From NCBI RefSeq assembly GCF_028877475.1, contig NZ_CP113527.1:4085501-4149500 (forward strand): a stretch of DNA of 64,000 nucleotides, in the 5' to 3' direction. A model generated the notes under the pieces. The model was not told the origin of the DNA and did not search any database. It saw only the letters and a program-made list of their open reading frames with translations. Both the position numbers and the translations under genes were made by a program. Source of the stretch: Lysinibacillus irui (GTDB lineage Bacteria; Bacillota; Bacilli; Bacillales_A; Planococcaceae). This document shows positions 24,646 through 32,985 of the stretch, one piece after another. Positions within the stretch are counted from its first letter, which is position 1; each line of letters begins with the position of its first letter.

Positions 24646-25371
24646 CTATACCTGCTCTCTATTGATTTCTAATGCCAGCTCGTTTAATTTTTGATCTAAT
24701 TCATCGAGTATACGTAATCTATAATCTATTTGCTCCTCCATATGAATGGACTTTTTCATTTCCTTATTCATATCATTAGTTTGTTTTTCCATTTCATTTG
24801 ATAATCTTTCAATCTCTGAATTTTTCCTCTCCAACTCTTTTATCAAGTGTTGATGAAGGCTGTCCGTTTCTATTTTATCTCTATATGATTTTTCCAAGAC
24901 CTCTATCATTTTTTCCATATGACTACCTGCTGCTGATGTAAAGTCGTTTAATTTTTTTTCAAGCCCTCCGACAATCGCTTTATAGTCAATATCAATTGTA
25001 GCTTCATTCGAAACTTGTTGGCTTTCCTTTAATAATTTATTTTCAGCCCGCAATTCAGCGATTTCCTTTAATAAAGACTCTATTGATGCAATTTGTTTTT
25101 TTCTTTGGACTTCTCGCTTTTGAATCTCTTCATCATATGCCTGCAGCTCCTTATCAAAGTCTCTCTTCAACTTTAAAAGCTCCATCGAAAGTTCTTTTCT
25201 AAGCCTTGTTAATTGTACATTCTCTCGTTCAAGTCTTAGTACCAATGCGTAATAATCACTGTCCCTTAGTCTTTTTACTTCATTTTTATACTTAGCTAAC
25301 TCTGCCCTTAAAAAAATAATCATTTGTTGGAGCTGTATTGGATCATTGTTTTTCACAATATCATTTTCCAT
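24646..25371 (-). CDS. Long coiled-coil protein, probably sporulation-associated
   Basis: A 241-residue protein that is almost entirely predicted coiled coil (about 10-120 and 160-235), rich in Glu, Lys and Leu, with no signal peptide or membrane helix. I do not recognise a family. The start MENDIV follows GGGGGTGTGACG; a GTG two codons earlier overlaps this site. It ends a minus-strand series with two small proteins and a cysteine-rich one. Context with a BclB-type protein nearby suggests a structural part of the spore surface, but this is inference. Confidence 0.6.
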   Translation of the reverse strand: MENDIVKNNDPIQLQQMIIFLRAELAKYKNEVKRLRDSDYYALVLRLERENVQLTRLRKELSMELLKLKRDFDKELQAYDEEIQKREVQRKKQIASIESLLKEIAELRAENKLLKESQQVSNEATIDIDYKAIVGGLEKKLNDFTSAAGSHMEKMIEVLEKSYRDKIETDSLHQHLIKELERKNSEIERLSNEMEKQTNDMNKEMKKSIHMEEQIDYRLRILDELDQKLNELALEINREQV

Positions 25372-25382
25372 CGTCACACCCC

Positions 25383-25664
25383 CTAACCCGAATAACTTTT
25401 TAACAAATCAACCACCTCTTCAAACTGTGCTTTACTATCCTCTAGTATTTCATCTAATTGCTTCATCAACTTTGCTTCTAGTTCTCGGATATCATTTTGT
25501 CCAGTATTTTTCTTTTCACCTGAGACCAAATAGGCCATTAATTGATGTAATGTACTTTTTTCAAGAAACGCAAAGCTATTATCTTGTTCATTACGCCGAT
25601 TGAGTTGCTCCTTTAAAAGTTGTTGAGTTACACTACTGTACTCTTGCTTTTGATCATCCTTCAT
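25383..25664 (-). CDS. Small acidic helical hypothetical protein
   Basis: A 93-residue, mostly helical, highly charged protein (DIRELEAKLMKQLDEILEDS near the middle). No family recognised. The start MKDDQK is set by AGGAGG six bases upstream; the frame is open for ten more codons, which would lie inside the previous gene. It overlaps the end of the 191-residue protein gene by 11 bases, so the two are translationally coupled. Confidence 0.6.
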   Translation of the reverse strand: MKDDQKQEYSSVTQQLLKEQLNRRNEQDNSFAFLEKSTLHQLMAYLVSGEKKNTGQNDIRELEAKLMKQLDEILEDSKAQFEEVVDLLKSYSG

Positions 25665-26229
25665 TGTCATCCTCCTGTGCTTGACCGATACCATTAAGGT
25701 TAATAGGATTTAAAACAACAATACCATCTGTTAGCTGATCACAATATGTAAAGCCCATAATAGTGCCAGAATACGATAAATTATGGGACCATTTTATTTG
25801 AAAATTAGTAAATGAAATGGTTTCATTGGGCTCAATTGTTGTCTTCCCTACTGGTCTCAGCCAATACTCTTCTTTGCTTAACTTATCATTAAACCGTTCC
25901 CAATTAATTTGCCCTTGTGTCTTGAAATTTGGTGTGAAATTTTCATGAACATATCTCCCAGAAAAATAAAATGGAGAATCCTTAGGTACCGTTATGCACA
26001 AATAGGGGTTTGTAATAGCTGTACTACCGATGTTGCGAATATGATAGGAGCCTAAACATAAACTCTCTTGCTCAGGAATATAGGAAATATTGAACGAGGT
26101 TGTAAAATAACTAATGAGGTTAAACCTGTTTGGAATTGTCAACTCCTCAACTAACTGCTTAATTTCATGAACATAGGCGTTTGTTTGTTCTTTTAGTGCC
26201 AGTATTTTGTCTTCTATACGTTTTGTCAC
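25654..26229 (-). CDS. Hypothetical protein in the putative spore-surface operon
   Basis: A 191-residue protein. Residues 1-35 are helical; the rest is predicted beta-rich (SLCLGSYHIRNIGSTAITNP, then SYSGTIMGFTYCDQLTDGIV), like a small sandwich domain. Family not recognised. No signal peptide. It lies between the cysteine-rich 216-residue protein and two coiled-coil proteins in the same direction. A structural role in the spore coat or exosporium is a guess from context. Confidence 0.6.
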   Translation of the reverse strand: MTKRIEDKILALKEQTNAYVHEIKQLVEELTIPNRFNLISYFTTSFNISYIPEQESLCLGSYHIRNIGSTAITNPYLCITVPKDSPFYFSGRYVHENFTPNFKTQGQINWERFNDKLSKEEYWLRPVGKTTIEPNETISFTNFQIKWSHNLSYSGTIMGFTYCDQLTDGIVVLNPINLNGIGQAQEDDNEG

Positions 26230-26316
26230 TTCGTACCTCCTTGTTGTTATTTACTTACAAAGCGTCTCTTCAACTCTTAGAGAACCACTTGACTCGCTAA
26301 CACGACAAAATAAAAA

Positions 26317-26337
26317 AAGAGAGGATAACCCTCTCTT
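26317..26337 (-). terminator. Terminator after the cysteine-rich protein gene
   Basis: AAGAGAGG and CCTCTCTT form an 8-bp stem followed on the minus strand by TTTTTTTATTTT. The next gene (26229) therefore probably has its own promoter in the short gap. Confidence 0.8.
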
Positions 26338-26370
26338 CATGATATGACTTTCTTCTATTTGTTAGCACCA

Positions 26371-27021
26371 TTAACCCATAGGTGGGAAAATAACAGGGCA
26401 TTGTTGTGGACGAACCGCAGTTGGACATGAGAATGGTAAGTCTGCTCTTGGTTCGCAGAAAGTTGCTAAGAATTCCACAGTAACTGGGAATGTAGATTGA
26501 ATACTTTGACAAACAGCAACAGTAATTGTCAACGCAGAGAACGTGATTGTACCTGCTGCAGCACCTGTTCCAACAGTAAGTGTTCCAGTTGTACAAACGA
26601 AGCAATCTAAATCTGTGTATAAAATTTCAACGTCTGTTCCCTTAGGCGCACATAACGTCACTTGCTCACAGCGAGAAACTGGAATGTTAGTGCTTGTGAA
26701 AACAGTACCATTAGGTAAAGTAACGACAATTGTTAGAATGAAGTTCTTTTGAACATTTAGATGTTGCAGACAAACAGTTGATCCATCAATAGTGAATTGG
26801 CGATTCTCACGGTTTAGAATCACAATTGGATTTGTAGCTGCTGGAATTACTCGACAAGTAACAATAGCACCTGTTAAGTCAGTAGTTGCTGTAACACCTG
26901 GGAATGTAATTGGTCCAGTAGGCGAAATATCAAACGACATTTCTTTTACAATCCAGTCGTATACCTTATCAACATTTATACAGATTAGTTCCTGCGCCTG
27001 GGATGGCATATGCTCTTGCAT
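26371..27021 (-). CDS. Cysteine-rich beta-sheet protein, probable spore-surface component
   Basis: A 216-residue, Thr/Val/Ile-rich protein with about ten spread cysteines (for example LICINVDKVYDW, STVCLQHL, LCAPKG, DCFVCTTG, FCEPRA, PQQCPVIFPPMG). The sequence suggests two beta domains and a proline-rich tail; the ICINVDKVYDWIV start resembles SPOCS/spore-coat type proteins, but I am not sure of the family. No signal peptide, so export would be by mother-cell assembly, not secretion. Start ATG after GGAGGTGTCAAAAGG. Cross-linking through disulfides is plausible. Confidence 0.6.
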   Translation of the reverse strand: MQEHMPSQAQELICINVDKVYDWIVKEMSFDISPTGPITFPGVTATTDLTGAIVTCRVIPAATNPIVILNRENRQFTIDGSTVCLQHLNVQKNFILTIVVTLPNGTVFTSTNIPVSRCEQVTLCAPKGTDVEILYTDLDCFVCTTGTLTVGTGAAAGTITFSALTITVAVCQSIQSTFPVTVEFLATFCEPRADLPFSCPTAVRPQQCPVIFPPMG

Positions 27022-27256
27022 CCTTTTGACACCTCCATAAAATTTTTATCTTTCGTTTGTAGCATATGTTTTTCAGCTATAAGTGCATGGGCTAACAAAT
27101 AGTTACATTGGATATTTATTAAAATCAGCCAAGATCATTTTTACATCCAGTTCTTTCTTTATGGTAAGAACTAAAATATTGAGAGGACCGGTATATTTGT
27201 AACAGAAAGTCAATATTTTTAATAAACTAATAATGGACTGAAAGGGGTGAACTACA

Positions 27257-28516
27257 ATGGAAGAATCAAAATTGTATACCACTCAAGAAATTGAAAATTT
27301 AAAGCAAAAAATTGAAACATATAGAGAATCGTTAACCTCGTTAAAAATGGGGACGTCAATTGAAGATTTCCTTTATATGAAGCAGGAATTTGATGGACTA
27401 AAAACACAAATGGCCCACTTAGAGGGGATCACAGAGACATTAGATACTAAACAAAATTCATATATAAAAGGATATGATGATCAAATCAGGGTTCTTTCAA
27501 TACAACTTGAGTCTTTGAATCAAACCATTGAAGAAATGAACCAAGAGATTTTATCAATTTTAAATAAACTATTGCCAGTTAAAGGAGATGATACAACGAC
27601 CTTACCTTCCTCCATTGAAATGCCTTCTCAAACTTATTCTAATCTTTTGCCAAGACAACCTAGAATGACACAAACAGCAGATCAAACTACAATTACATCA
27701 GCACAGCCATCTTATAGACTACTACAAAGTGTGGCAGGTAAAGCCAAAAAACACCAACCAAATGTAAATACCGGGGCTCCCTCTCCTCAAAATGGTCTAC
27801 AGGCAACTAAACCTGAAGAGCGGCATTTTAATCAGCAATATTTTCAATCAATCAATACGCACCCGAGCCAAATATATAATGGCTTATACAGAAACACGAC
27901 AGTTGAATCCACCTTCCATTTTAAAAATGCCACGGATGCAAAGGAAGTTCCAGTAAGTGTTTATGATCCATTACAGCCTACTTTAAGTGAAGAAAACATC
28001 GAGAATGAACCTTTACAATCTGTTCATGAATCGGAGAGTACTAAAACGACGGAAATTTTAGATGCTCCTATCGAGATTGTGAAAACAGAAAGTGAACATA
28101 ACCTTCATGAGATGCCAGAAGTATCTAATGAGTCGTTAGAACAAGCTATATCGGAGCTACCTAGCGAGCAAATCAACCAAGTCATTTCAGAAAATGTAGA
28201 AGTGCCTGTAGACACATATCACTCTCCTTCATTGGAAACTGAAGAATATGTTGAAGGGTATCAAGCTGGAACAGCCTTTGAGATTCATCCATCCCTTGAA
28301 GAAGCGCAACCTGAACCTGTAATTAGGCCGATTGAAGAAGAAAATAAGCAACCCGAACCTGTAATTAGGCCGATTGAAGAAAGTAAGCAGCCCAAACCTG
28401 TAAAAGAGCTAATCGAGGAAGAAAGTAAACAGTCTGAACTTGTAAGTAAGCCGATCGAAGAAGAAAATAAGAAGGGAAAGAACTCCTTTTTCGATTTCTT
28501 TAAAAGATGGAGTTAA
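27257..28516 (+). CDS. Coiled-coil protein with Pro/Glu repeats
   Basis: A 419-residue protein, family not recognised. The N-terminus (1-115) is coiled coil; the middle (120-330) is low-complexity and probably unfolded; near the C-terminus are at least four imperfect repeats of the form QPEPVIRPIEEENK (about 350-405), ending in a basic-aromatic tail KKGKNSFFDFFKRWS. It is divergent from the cysteine-rich gene. The tail could bind a membrane or coat surface. RBS AAAGGGGTG, ATG start. Confidence 0.65.
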   Translation: MEESKLYTTQEIENLKQKIETYRESLTSLKMGTSIEDFLYMKQEFDGLKTQMAHLEGITETLDTKQNSYIKGYDDQIRVLSIQLESLNQTIEEMNQEILSILNKLLPVKGDDTTTLPSSIEMPSQTYSNLLPRQPRMTQTADQTTITSAQPSYRLLQSVAGKAKKHQPNVNTGAPSPQNGLQATKPEERHFNQQYFQSINTHPSQIYNGLYRNTTVESTFHFKNATDAKEVPVSVYDPLQPTLSEENIENEPLQSVHESESTKTTEILDAPIEIVKTESEHNLHEMPEVSNESLEQAISELPSEQINQVISENVEVPVDTYHSPSLETEEYVEGYQAGTAFEIHPSLEEAQPEPVIRPIEEENKQPEPVIRPIEESKQPKPVKELIEEESKQSELVSKPIEEENKKGKNSFFDFFKRWS

Positions 28517-28533
28517 ATTTATCGTTCTATAAA

Positions 28534-28570
28534 ACATCCACTATGTATGACCATACATAGTGGATGTCTT
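28534..28570 (+). terminator. Terminator after the Pro/Glu-repeat gene
   Basis: ACATCCACTATGTATG and CATACATAGTGGATGT form a 16-bp inverted repeat with almost no loop, followed by CTTTATGTTT. Confidence 0.8.
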
Positions 28571-28685
28571 TATGTTTCAAATAAAAGCTGACTTTCAGAA
28601 ATCATTGAATTTATAGGTGATGAAGATATTTGCCCTTCCCCCCCTTTCACATATGAATAGAATAATGAAGAAAGGGGGTGTAAAA

Positions 28686-29300
28686 ATGTGTTTGAATAAT
28701 TCAATGTGTGGTTGCTCTGGTAATGGTCATGGTAATGGTGAATGTACTGCTCTAGGCCCATTTATCGGAATTGATGCTGCATGTATTACTCCACCGGTAG
28801 CTACAGGTGCGATTATCCCATTTTCTTCAGGGATTGACCCTGTTGCATTAGTAGCTGTTGCAGGTGGTTTAATTGGGACTGTAAGTCTTGTTGGCTTCGG
28901 GACATCTGTTCCAGGGATAGCTCTTACTGGTGTTAATATAGATTTAACAAGTACTCTTACAGAAGCGTTTAATGTTCCACGCCCAGGTACAATTACATCT
29001 ATTTCCGCTACAATTTCAGCAACTGCTGCTTTAACTTTAACAGGAACAGGGACAGTTAGAGCACAGATTTACCGCGCAGTTCCAGGAAGTAACGTTTTCA
29101 GCCCTACTGCAGCATTTGTTGATTTATTACCAGCATTACCATTAGCAGCTGTAGTAGCTGGTACGATTGCAAGTGGCAATGCAAACGTATCTGTTCCAGT
29201 AAATACTGGAGACCGCTTAGTAATGGTGTTCTCCTTGACTACTTCAGGGGTTGCTGCGACTCTTCTTGGTAACGCAAGTGCAGGAATCAATATTGTATAA
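28686..29300 (+). CDS. Exosporium protein with BclB-type C-terminal domain
   Basis: A 204-residue protein. A short Cys/Gly/Asn-rich head (MCLNNSMCGCSGNG) is followed by a hydrophobic beta-rich domain beginning IIPFSSG and containing VGFGTSVPGI, TEAFNVPRPGTITSISA and GDRLVMVFS. This matches the C-terminal domain of BclB-like exosporium glycoproteins, which normally sits behind a collagen-like GXX repeat; here the repeat is missing. No signal peptide, as usual for mother-cell-made exosporium proteins. The start is fixed by AAAGGGGGTG, 5 bases upstream. Confidence 0.8.
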   Translation: MCLNNSMCGCSGNGHGNGECTALGPFIGIDAACITPPVATGAIIPFSSGIDPVALVAVAGGLIGTVSLVGFGTSVPGIALTGVNIDLTSTLTEAFNVPRPGTITSISATISATAALTLTGTGTVRAQIYRAVPGSNVFSPTAAFVDLLPALPLAAVVAGTIASGNANVSVPVNTGDRLVMVFSLTTSGVAATLLGNASAGINIV

Positions 29301-29373
29301 GAGAATGTAGATCACAACTACTAATAAAGTATTAGCATCCTTAAAAAAATGAAATCAACTGAATGAACTTATA

Positions 29374-29406
29374 ATAGGCGATTTGCAAGAAATCGCCTAT
29401 TTTTTA
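29374..29406. terminator. Bidirectional terminator
   Basis: ATAGGCGATTT and AAATCGCCTAT form an 11-bp stem with a five-base loop and TTTTTT after it. It separates the exosporium gene from the converging YfiT-like gene. Confidence 0.88.
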
Positions 29407-29916
29407 TGCCCCCAAAGCAAACTGAATATGTGCCAAATGATGCTTACCATGCCAAGCATATAAACCGATTGCTTGCTCCAGTGTTGTCAGTCCTGAATCA
29501 GGATGATTGAATGCTCGTTGTAATTGCTCATCTTTTAAGTTACTTAGCAAGTAAACCCAACGTTCATGTAAATTTTCTATTAAATTATAAGAAGTTGCTA
29601 CTGGCATTGCAGAATCTGGTAGCTGTGCCCATTCCGCTTCATTGTATGGTTTAATGGTTGGGACGTCCTCTGTTAGGGCTAGCTTAAAACGGATATAGCT
29701 ATTCATGTGGCTGTCGGCAATATGATGGACTAGCTGTTTAACTGTCCAACCATTTTCTCGGTAGGTTTTTGCCAATGCTTGCTCACTTGCTCCACTCAAG
29801 GCCTCTGCAAGCTGCATCGGTAATAAACGAATGTCGTCAATCCATTCTTTTACCTGCTGTGAAGTAACCTCTTTTGGTAATTGAAACTGTCCAATAGGAT
29901 ATTGTAGATCTGTCAT
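29404..29916 (-). CDS. yfiT: DinB-family metal-dependent protein (YfiT/BstA-like)
   Basis: A 170-residue four-helix protein of the DinB superfamily, closest to YfiT. The motif LVHHIADSH and the C-terminal WHGKHHLAHI provide the three metal-binding histidines. Relatives act as bacillithiol S-transferases or metal hydrolases; the substrate is not known here. The start MTDLQY is chosen for GGAGG upstream; the 14 codons before it are not supported. Monocistronic. Confidence 0.82.
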   Translation of the reverse strand: MTDLQYPIGQFQLPKEVTSQQVKEWIDDIRLLPMQLAEALSGASEQALAKTYRENGWTVKQLVHHIADSHMNSYIRFKLALTEDVPTIKPYNEAEWAQLPDSAMPVATSYNLIENLHERWVYLLSNLKDEQLQRAFNHPDSGLTTLEQAIGLYAWHGKHHLAHIQFALGA

Positions 29917-29997
29917 ATTGTTCTCCTCCGTATCAATTGTGTTTTCTGTGCTATTCAAATGGTAGTATTATAACTTACAAGAAAAGGTACTTGCCAA

Positions 29998-30477
29998 TTA
30001 TTGACGAATATCATATATCAACGTATCAAAGTATTTCCCATTCGTATACAGCAAGAGAGCCCATTCACCAGGCTTAGGGATTTTTACACTAGAGGGTGCA
30101 TGAGCATCTGCTCCATTTACTGGCCCACCAAGCACAATGCTCCATCCATCTACTAAAATTGGCTGGATGGCCTTTGATTCTTTATGATAACCTACAACCG
30201 TTAACTCTGTACTACCACTGTCATCCATTCCCCATAGATGCCACATCCACTTTTGTGTACTTAAGCTTGGCATATCAGCACCAATGACTCCCGATTTATT
30301 AGCATTACCAATGATGCCCCTATCACCGAACTCAACTGCTTTACGACTCCAATCAATCGAGGAAAAATCACTTTCCTGTACAAAATCAGGTATACCCTCT
30401 GGCATTGTTATGTTCTCTTTATCTGCACAGCCTACTACGAGTAACAATAGAACACATAACAGTACAAATCGTTTCAT
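29998..30477 (-). CDS. Lipoprotein, DUF4871-like
   Basis: A 159-residue exported lipoprotein. The signal peptide (1-16) ends in a lipobox LVVGC with Cys17. The mature domain has conserved-looking segments GVIGADMPSL, KWMWHLWGMDD and ELTVVGYHKE, which resemble DUF4871 proteins of Bacillus, then PKPGEWALLLYTNG. Probably a beta-sandwich on the outer face of the membrane. Function unknown. Confidence 0.65.
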   Translation of the reverse strand: MKRFVLLCVLLLLVVGCADKENITMPEGIPDFVQESDFSSIDWSRKAVEFGDRGIIGNANKSGVIGADMPSLSTQKWMWHLWGMDDSGSTELTVVGYHKESKAIQPILVDGWSIVLGGPVNGADAHAPSSVKIPKPGEWALLLYTNGKYFDTLIYDIRQ

Positions 30478-30548
30478 AACATCCCCCCCATTTCTTATAA
30501 ACCGTTTTCTTTATTAAATTATTACAGATAATTCAGTAAATTAAAATG

Positions 30549-31199
30549 CTAAATGCCTAGAGATTTTTTAACAACAGCTACTAATGGCTTTAATGGATGG
30601 ATAACTGATATAGCTGTTTGCTCTTCAAATTGTTGTGCGGCATCTACCATTGAAAGCTGCGCTACAGAGATCAACCTTTGTTCATCAGTTAATGAAAGCA
30701 GAGTCTGTAAAATGGCATCACTGTAGGCTTCCTTTTTTCCCTGCATAATGAGGTCAAATGTATTCTCAATGACTTTTGCCACGACAGTTACTGATTTTTC
30801 ATGATGCTTAGCATATTGGTGAAGTCTAGCCATTGTTCCTTCAACGGTCATAGGATTTGTAAAAAGAATGGTTATAGGTTGTTGTACTTTACATATGCTT
30901 TCAAAATATAGCTCATCAATCTTTATTATGGGAATTGATGAATCGACAGTAGCATCATCCTGTAACAAGGCAATATAATTAGTACATGTTATTAAAATAG
31001 CATCCACATCACAGCTAGCTATCCATTCGATTTGTTCCTTAACCTTACGAGCTACATCACCCATTCCTTTTGATACTTGCTGCATGACTCCAGGATCTAC
31101 AAAATGAAGCAATTCCATATCCTCATCATTTTGGAAAGTACGCTCTATGTACTCTATATTGGAATAATGGGCATGCAAACAGCCAATTCGTTTCTTCAA
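30549..31199 (-). CDS. Asp/Glu racemase-superfamily protein with one catalytic cysteine
   Basis: A 216-residue protein of the aspartate/glutamate/hydantoin racemase superfamily: first Cys in ILITCTNYIALL (Cys72). The second catalytic cysteine, expected near SVAQLSMVDAA, is replaced by Ser. Loss of one of the two acid-base cysteines argues against a normal racemase; a decarboxylase- or isomerase-like activity is possible. ATG start. Nothing in the context points to a substrate. Confidence 0.6.
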   Translation of the reverse strand: MKKRIGCLHAHYSNIEYIERTFQNDEDMELLHFVDPGVMQQVSKGMGDVARKVKEQIEWIASCDVDAILITCTNYIALLQDDATVDSSIPIIKIDELYFESICKVQQPITILFTNPMTVEGTMARLHQYAKHHEKSVTVVAKVIENTFDLIMQGKKEAYSDAILQTLLSLTDEQRLISVAQLSMVDAAQQFEEQTAISVIHPLKPLVAVVKKSLGI

Positions 31200-31374
31200 A
31201 TACCTTCCTCCTCATTGGAAAGCCTCTTTTCCATTGTTACCTTACCAGATTCCCTCCCATTTCTTCTTTTCTTACAGCATATCTTAATAATTGATCTAAT
31301 GCACTGGAGTAAATTACTCCACCTCAATTCATCATAGAAAGATGACCTATTAAGCATACATATTCATAAAAATA

Positions 31375-31400
31375 ACCGCATTATCAAAAGACAATGCGGT
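31375..31400 (-). terminator. Terminator of the siderophore operon
   Basis: ACCGCATT and AATGCGGT form an 8-bp stem followed on the minus strand by TTATTTTTATG, 13 bases after the esterase stop codon. Confidence 0.75.
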
Positions 31401-31412
31401 CTACCAATTTGT

Positions 31413-32177
31413 TTATTTATGCATAAAGCGTATGGCTCTACTCATAACAGTTGGTACAATTGAAGCATGATTTTCGTCTAAAGCCTCGTAAAACTCAACA
31501 TTCATTATTTTTTCTAGTAACGTTGCCATTTGGCGCGCATCATCCACCATAAAGGTTTCAAGTTCACCTGCACTAATAAACAATGTTTCGTTCATTTCTT
31601 GATGCTCATTCAAAAATACTGACGCACATTGTACTAATTCATGCTCATTCCACCAAATTGAAGGGCTAATAGCTAGATAGCGTTGGAAGCTAGATTGATG
31701 GTGAAACAGTTGCCAAAGCGTAAAATAACCTCCTAAGGAATGACCAAATAAAGCTTCCTGTGCTTTATTCACAGGATATTGGGCCTCAATTGTCGGCTTC
31801 AGCTCTTCCTCTATAAAGCGGCTAAAATACACTGCTCCTCCTAACTTTTCATGACCCTTCCCTTTAAATCGTGCAGGATAAATATATGTCTCTGCTGGCG
31901 CCGTAAAATCATAAAATCTTCTTTCACGCATATCATCGCCATGTCCGATGCCTACAACAACAGCTGGTAGGACCCCCGTCTTTGGTGCATTACGACTTTG
32001 TAAACGTATCGCTTCCTTTACAAGATTAAAATAAGATGAGCCATCTAGTACATACAACACCGGAAAGCCTACTTCTGGTGCTTCCTCACTTGGCACATAG
32101 ATATTAATCGTGTACGTATAATCCGTTAATTTCGATGTTATTTGTTGTGTGGCATGCTCTATTTTAGTTCTCTTCAT
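31413..32177 (-). CDS. besA: Siderophore esterase (BesA/IroE-like)
   Basis: A 254-residue alpha/beta hydrolase of the esterase D group. It has the nucleophile motif GHSLGG (about 145-150), the oxyanion-side segment VLYVLDGSSYF, and a late histidine (ENHASIV). In B. subtilis the feuABC operon ends with besA (ybbA), which opens the ring of ferric bacillibactin in the cytoplasm to free iron; the same position here supports this role. Its ATG overlaps the stop of the ATPase gene (ATGA). Siderophore identity is inferred. Confidence 0.78.
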   Translation of the reverse strand: MKRTKIEHATQQITSKLTDYTYTINIYVPSEEAPEVGFPVLYVLDGSSYFNLVKEAIRLQSRNAPKTGVLPAVVVGIGHGDDMRERRFYDFTAPAETYIYPARFKGKGHEKLGGAVYFSRFIEEELKPTIEAQYPVNKAQEALFGHSLGGYFTLWQLFHHQSSFQRYLAISPSIWWNEHELVQCASVFLNEHQEMNETLFISAGELETFMVDDARQMATLLEKIMNVEFYEALDENHASIVPTVMSRAIRFMHK

Positions 32178-32974
32178 TTGTCACCCTCCTTTAAAATGTC
32201 ATAGCCATAGCATACAGGTGTATTCGTTACTGGATCTTCCATAATGCGTGCATCAATATGAAATACTTTACGCATCACTTCTGCACTTACTATTTCCTGC
32301 GGCGTTCCGGTTTGTATAATAACACCTTTCTGCATCGCAATAAGATGATCTGAATATCTGGCAGCGTGGTTAATATCATGTAGAACCATGACAATTGTAC
32401 AGTCGTGCTGCTCATTTAAGCTTTTGACTATATCCAGCACTTCTAGCTGATGTGCCATATCTAAATAGGTAGTAGGCTCGTCCAACAGTAAAATATTTGT
32501 TTCTTGTGCTAAAGCCATCGCTAACCAAACGCGCTGACGCTGACCTCCAGACAGCTGTGCAAGCTCTCGATTACGATATTCCATCGTATTTGTGACAGTT
32601 AACGCCCACTCAATCATTTCCTCATCTTTATTTGTTAATCGATTGACATTGTTTCGATGTGGATAACGACCATAGGCAATTAACTCCTGCACCTTTAATT
32701 GACCAGGTGCAACAGGTGTTTGAGATAGAATAGCTAGTTTCTTTGCAATATCCTTGGTCGATAAATTTTGCATATTTTGCTCTTGCAAGTATACCGTGCC
32801 TTGCTGCTTTTTTAATATACGTCCAATTGTTTTAAGAAGGGTTGATTTACCACACCCATTTGGACCAATAATCGTTGTCACCTTGCCCTCTTCTATCGTT
32901 AAATTTAAGCCTTCAAATACACGAACCTGCTCATAACCGGAAGCTAAATTTTCCATTCTAAATGCAGTTTGCAC
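32174..32974 (-). CDS. yusV: Ferric-siderophore ABC transporter ATPase (YusV-like)
   Basis: A 266-residue ABC ATPase of the FecE/FhuC group: Walker A GPNGCGKST (38-46), signature LSGGQRQRVWLA, Walker B ILLLDEPT and the H-loop VLHDINH. It should energise the FeuBC-type permease encoded just upstream. In B. subtilis, FeuABC lacks its own ATPase and borrows YusV from elsewhere; here the ATPase gene is inside the operon. GTG start behind GGAGG. Confidence 0.88.
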   Translation of the reverse strand: MQTAFRMENLASGYEQVRVFEGLNLTIEEGKVTTIIGPNGCGKSTLLKTIGRILKKQQGTVYLQEQNMQNLSTKDIAKKLAILSQTPVAPGQLKVQELIAYGRYPHRNNVNRLTNKDEEMIEWALTVTNTMEYRNRELAQLSGGQRQRVWLAMALAQETNILLLDEPTTYLDMAHQLEVLDIVKSLNEQHDCTIVMVLHDINHAARYSDHLIAMQKGVIIQTGTPQEIVSAEVMRKVFHIDARIMEDPVTNTPVCYGYDILKEGDK

Positions 32975-32985
32975 ATCATTTCCTC

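Noticed and set aside
26297-26605. 102-codon minus-strand ORF rich in Cys and Tyr
   Set aside because: It overlaps the cysteine-rich protein gene in another frame and runs through its terminator.
28617-28685. 23 extra N-terminal residues for the exosporium protein
   Set aside because: The later ATG is immediately preceded by AAAGGGGGTG, and the Cys-rich head fits as the natural N-terminus.
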